DNA of 13,808 nucleotides from Saccoglossus kowalevskii. Lineage: Eukaryota; Hemichordata; Enteropneusta; Harrimaniidae. The stretch lies in NCBI RefSeq assembly GCF_000003605.2, contig NW_003128865.1:499332-513139 (forward strand). The letters run 5' to 3'. Shown piece by piece: positions 12,428 to 13,808 of the stretch. The notes under the pieces were generated by a model that saw nothing but the letters and a program-made list of their open reading frames with translations, ran no database searches and was not told the DNA's origin. Numbering within the stretch: the first letter of the stretch is position 1; each line of letters opens with the position of its first letter. Both the position numbers and the translations under genes were made by a program.

Positions 12428-13725
12428 CTATAGAAGAATAGAAAATACAAAATTAGTTTTATGCCTCAAAATAAGTATGCTGAAAACTAGAGTACCCGGT
12501 ATGTGACAGACGATATAGACATGAACACTATGGCACCACTAGGTGAATGCCGCCAGCATGGTAGATTGATTGGAGAACTTGAAAATGGGGACAAAAATTT
12601 GCATTGATAAGACAAGCTGGTATCCAATGTATTGGGCAAATATTATGGACATCAACAACTTTAGCAATTACATCCATGTCTCAGTATCGACAATTTGTGG
12701 CTTTTGTTTGTCATTTGGGTAACTTAAAAAAAGATATGAATGAATTCTAATGAAATATTCAGTAGGTTGTCCATGACACAAGGACCAATTCATTAAATTG
12801 TGTATTGAGATGAGGGTTTGATTGGCAGGACATTTTCAGATGGGGTTGCCATGGAAACAATTGGAGTGGGAATAAGTAATTTACATCTGTGGTGAAGGTT
12901 TGCACTCTTCGAGTCAACACAAATGCAATGTCTAAAACATAACTATTTTCATGACAAGTAAATGCATATTGCCTCTAGAGGGCAGTATATCATTATCTCT
13001 TACCTGATTTAGATTACTTTCACTGCAGCCATGGAGTTTAATGACTCCTGATGGTCTATGATCCATTACAGTTAAACATAAATCTTGATGACGAATTGCT
13101 TTATCTTTGGTCAGTGCAAATTCCTACAAAAGAACCCAGTAAGGAAATGTTTTTAAACTACAATCCATGAAACATTATAGCAAGTTCATACTCTCTCATA
13201 CATATGTATTGAATCACATATCATTGGGTTTATAAACCAAAGGAGTTGAACTACATGTCTCATTCCAAACATTACCCCAATGTTTTATATTACCGTATAT
13301 AGTAACTGTGCAGTTTTGAAATGAGTAAGCCCTTAACATCATTGAAAAATAAAAAAACTATTAATACACACAGTATTAAAAGAATATTTTCATTCAACCA
13401 AACCAACATGAGACGTTACACACAATGACAACCCACAACGTCAAAAACACCATCCTAGTCTAACGACATGACTTTAACAGCATAGATATGTATGAATTTT
13501 CTGTACAGAATGTCTGTAACCTGAGAATGACAAACAGTTGTTGTCTGAACAAAAAATAAGGTATACTATTACTGCATAGAATAACTAGTTTGTCTTACCT
13601 GGTTGCCTCCTGTATTGTGGCATTCATATAAACCTAAAGTACCATCAGTAAAATGACCCAATGTATCCATACACAAATGTCCTTGTTGTAATGCACCAAA
13701 GGCAATGTCTTTTTTATCTGGTATT
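12260..13725 (-). CDS. GALNT2: Polypeptide GalNAc-transferase, GALNT2 subfamily, last three coding exons
   Basis: Seen: 13725-13599, 13123-13004 and 12427-12260 join in frame (137 complete codons plus TAA). They read as the C-terminal ricin-B lectin domain of GALNT2/14/16: [20 protein letters not shown] and ECHNTGGNQ, then [19 protein letters not shown] and VIKLHGC, then [13 protein letters not shown] and a QHW end. The three CLD-type motifs appear as LCMD, LCLT and LCID. Known: these type II Golgi membrane enzymes move GalNAc from UDP-GalNAc to Ser/Thr, and the lectin domain guides glycopeptide substrates. The catalytic domain lies beyond the right edge. Odd: the first QxW motif reads QEF. 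An invertebrate gene may be co-orthologous to vertebrate GALNT2, 14 and 16, so the symbol names the subfamily. Confidence 0.93.
12428..13003 (-). other. GALNT last intron
   Basis: 576 bp with good borders. It contains a CTCF-like motif (12972-12985) close to the donor; otherwise it is AT-rich unique sequence. Confidence 0.75.
12972..12985 (+). promoter_or_regulatory. CTCF-like motif in GALNT intron
   Basis: CCTCTAGAGGGCAG agrees with the bilaterian CTCF core CCASYAGRKGGCRS at 13 of 14 positions. It lies 19 bp downstream of a GALNT exon in transcript sense. Motif match only. Confidence 0.35.
13004..13123 (-). CDS. GALNT2: GALNT ricin-B exon, beta repeat
   Basis: 120 nt, acceptor TTCTTTTGTAG (ending 13124) and donor GTAAGAG (from 13003), phase 0 both sides. 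It encodes [19 protein letters not shown] and [14 protein letters not shown], matching the GALNT2 beta repeat (ALTKEKSVKHMDLCLTVVD, LIKLQGC). Confidence 0.95.
13124..13598 (-). other. GALNT penultimate intron
   Basis: 475 bp, AT-rich, with GTAAG donor and TTTTGTAG acceptor. Nothing else seen. Confidence 0.75.
13599..13725 (-). CDS. GALNT2: GALNT ricin-B exon, alpha repeat
   Basis: 127 nt, acceptor TTTATTTCAG (ending 13726) and donor GTAAG (from 13598), phase 2 in and 0 out. It encodes [15 protein letters not shown], the LCMD motif, [17 protein letters not shown] and TGGNQ. The match to human GALNT2 ([28 protein letters not shown]) is close. Confidence 0.95.
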
Positions 13726-13808
13726 CTGAAATAAATGTGAAAATATTGACTAGACAGACTTGGCTGTTAAGTGGGAGGGGAAATACTTATTATATGGAGA
13801 GGCTATAG

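Noticed and set aside
12199-12441. 80-codon plus-strand frame near 12.3 kb
   Set aside because: It is antisense to the last GALNT coding exon, whose minus-strand match is unambiguous.

Overview
The window looks like nuclear DNA of an invertebrate bilaterian animal. It is AT-rich, has protein-coding exons of 60 to 450 bp separated by long AT-rich introns with GT/AG borders, and carries several short non-autonomous DNA transposons. The proteins are clearly metazoan. A marine deuterostome such as a hemichordate or cephalochordate is my best guess, but the sequence alone does not settle the phylum.

Three genes can be supported. (1) On the minus strand, 6116 down to 882 holds the first six coding exons of a SEL1L/Hrd3 homologue, the ER-membrane adaptor of the HRD1 ubiquitin ligase in ER-associated degradation. 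It has a signal peptide exon, two low-complexity Gln/Glu-rich exons and then the first Sel1-like repeats. All splice phases agree over 377 codons, and the rest of the gene lies beyond the left edge. The fibronectin type II module of vertebrate SEL1L was not found. (2) On the plus strand, 7658-9262 is an uninterrupted 534-codon leucine-rich-repeat protein. Its N-terminus resembles the elongin-BC/Cul2-box start of AMN1 and ZYG11. It has a probable non-coding first exon near 6803-6841. (3) On the minus strand, 13725 down to 12260 holds the last three coding exons (the ricin-B lectin domain) of a GALNT2-subfamily polypeptide N-acetylgalactosaminyltransferase, which starts mucin-type O-glycosylation in the Golgi.

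Genes 1 and 2 are head to head across about 0.7 kb (6117-6802) that contains ETS-, CCAAT- and NRF-1-like motifs, which suggests a shared bidirectional promoter. Genes 2 and 3 are tail to tail, with about 3 kb between stop codons (9263-12259) made up of 3' UTRs and AT-rich spacer.

The introns and spacer carry mobile DNA. There is a 684-bp non-autonomous hAT element with matching 10-bp termini and a perfect 8-bp target duplication (2998-3681), a 214-bp palindromic TA-flanked MITE (3771-3984), a 131-bp foldback with TTA flanks and a G16 loop (11853-11983), a possible tRNA-derived SINE relic (about 1037-1085), and at the left edge the 5' end of an unidentified minus-strand reading frame (1-148) that may belong to a retrotransposon. 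I found no tRNA, rRNA, CRISPR array or bacterial-type operon.
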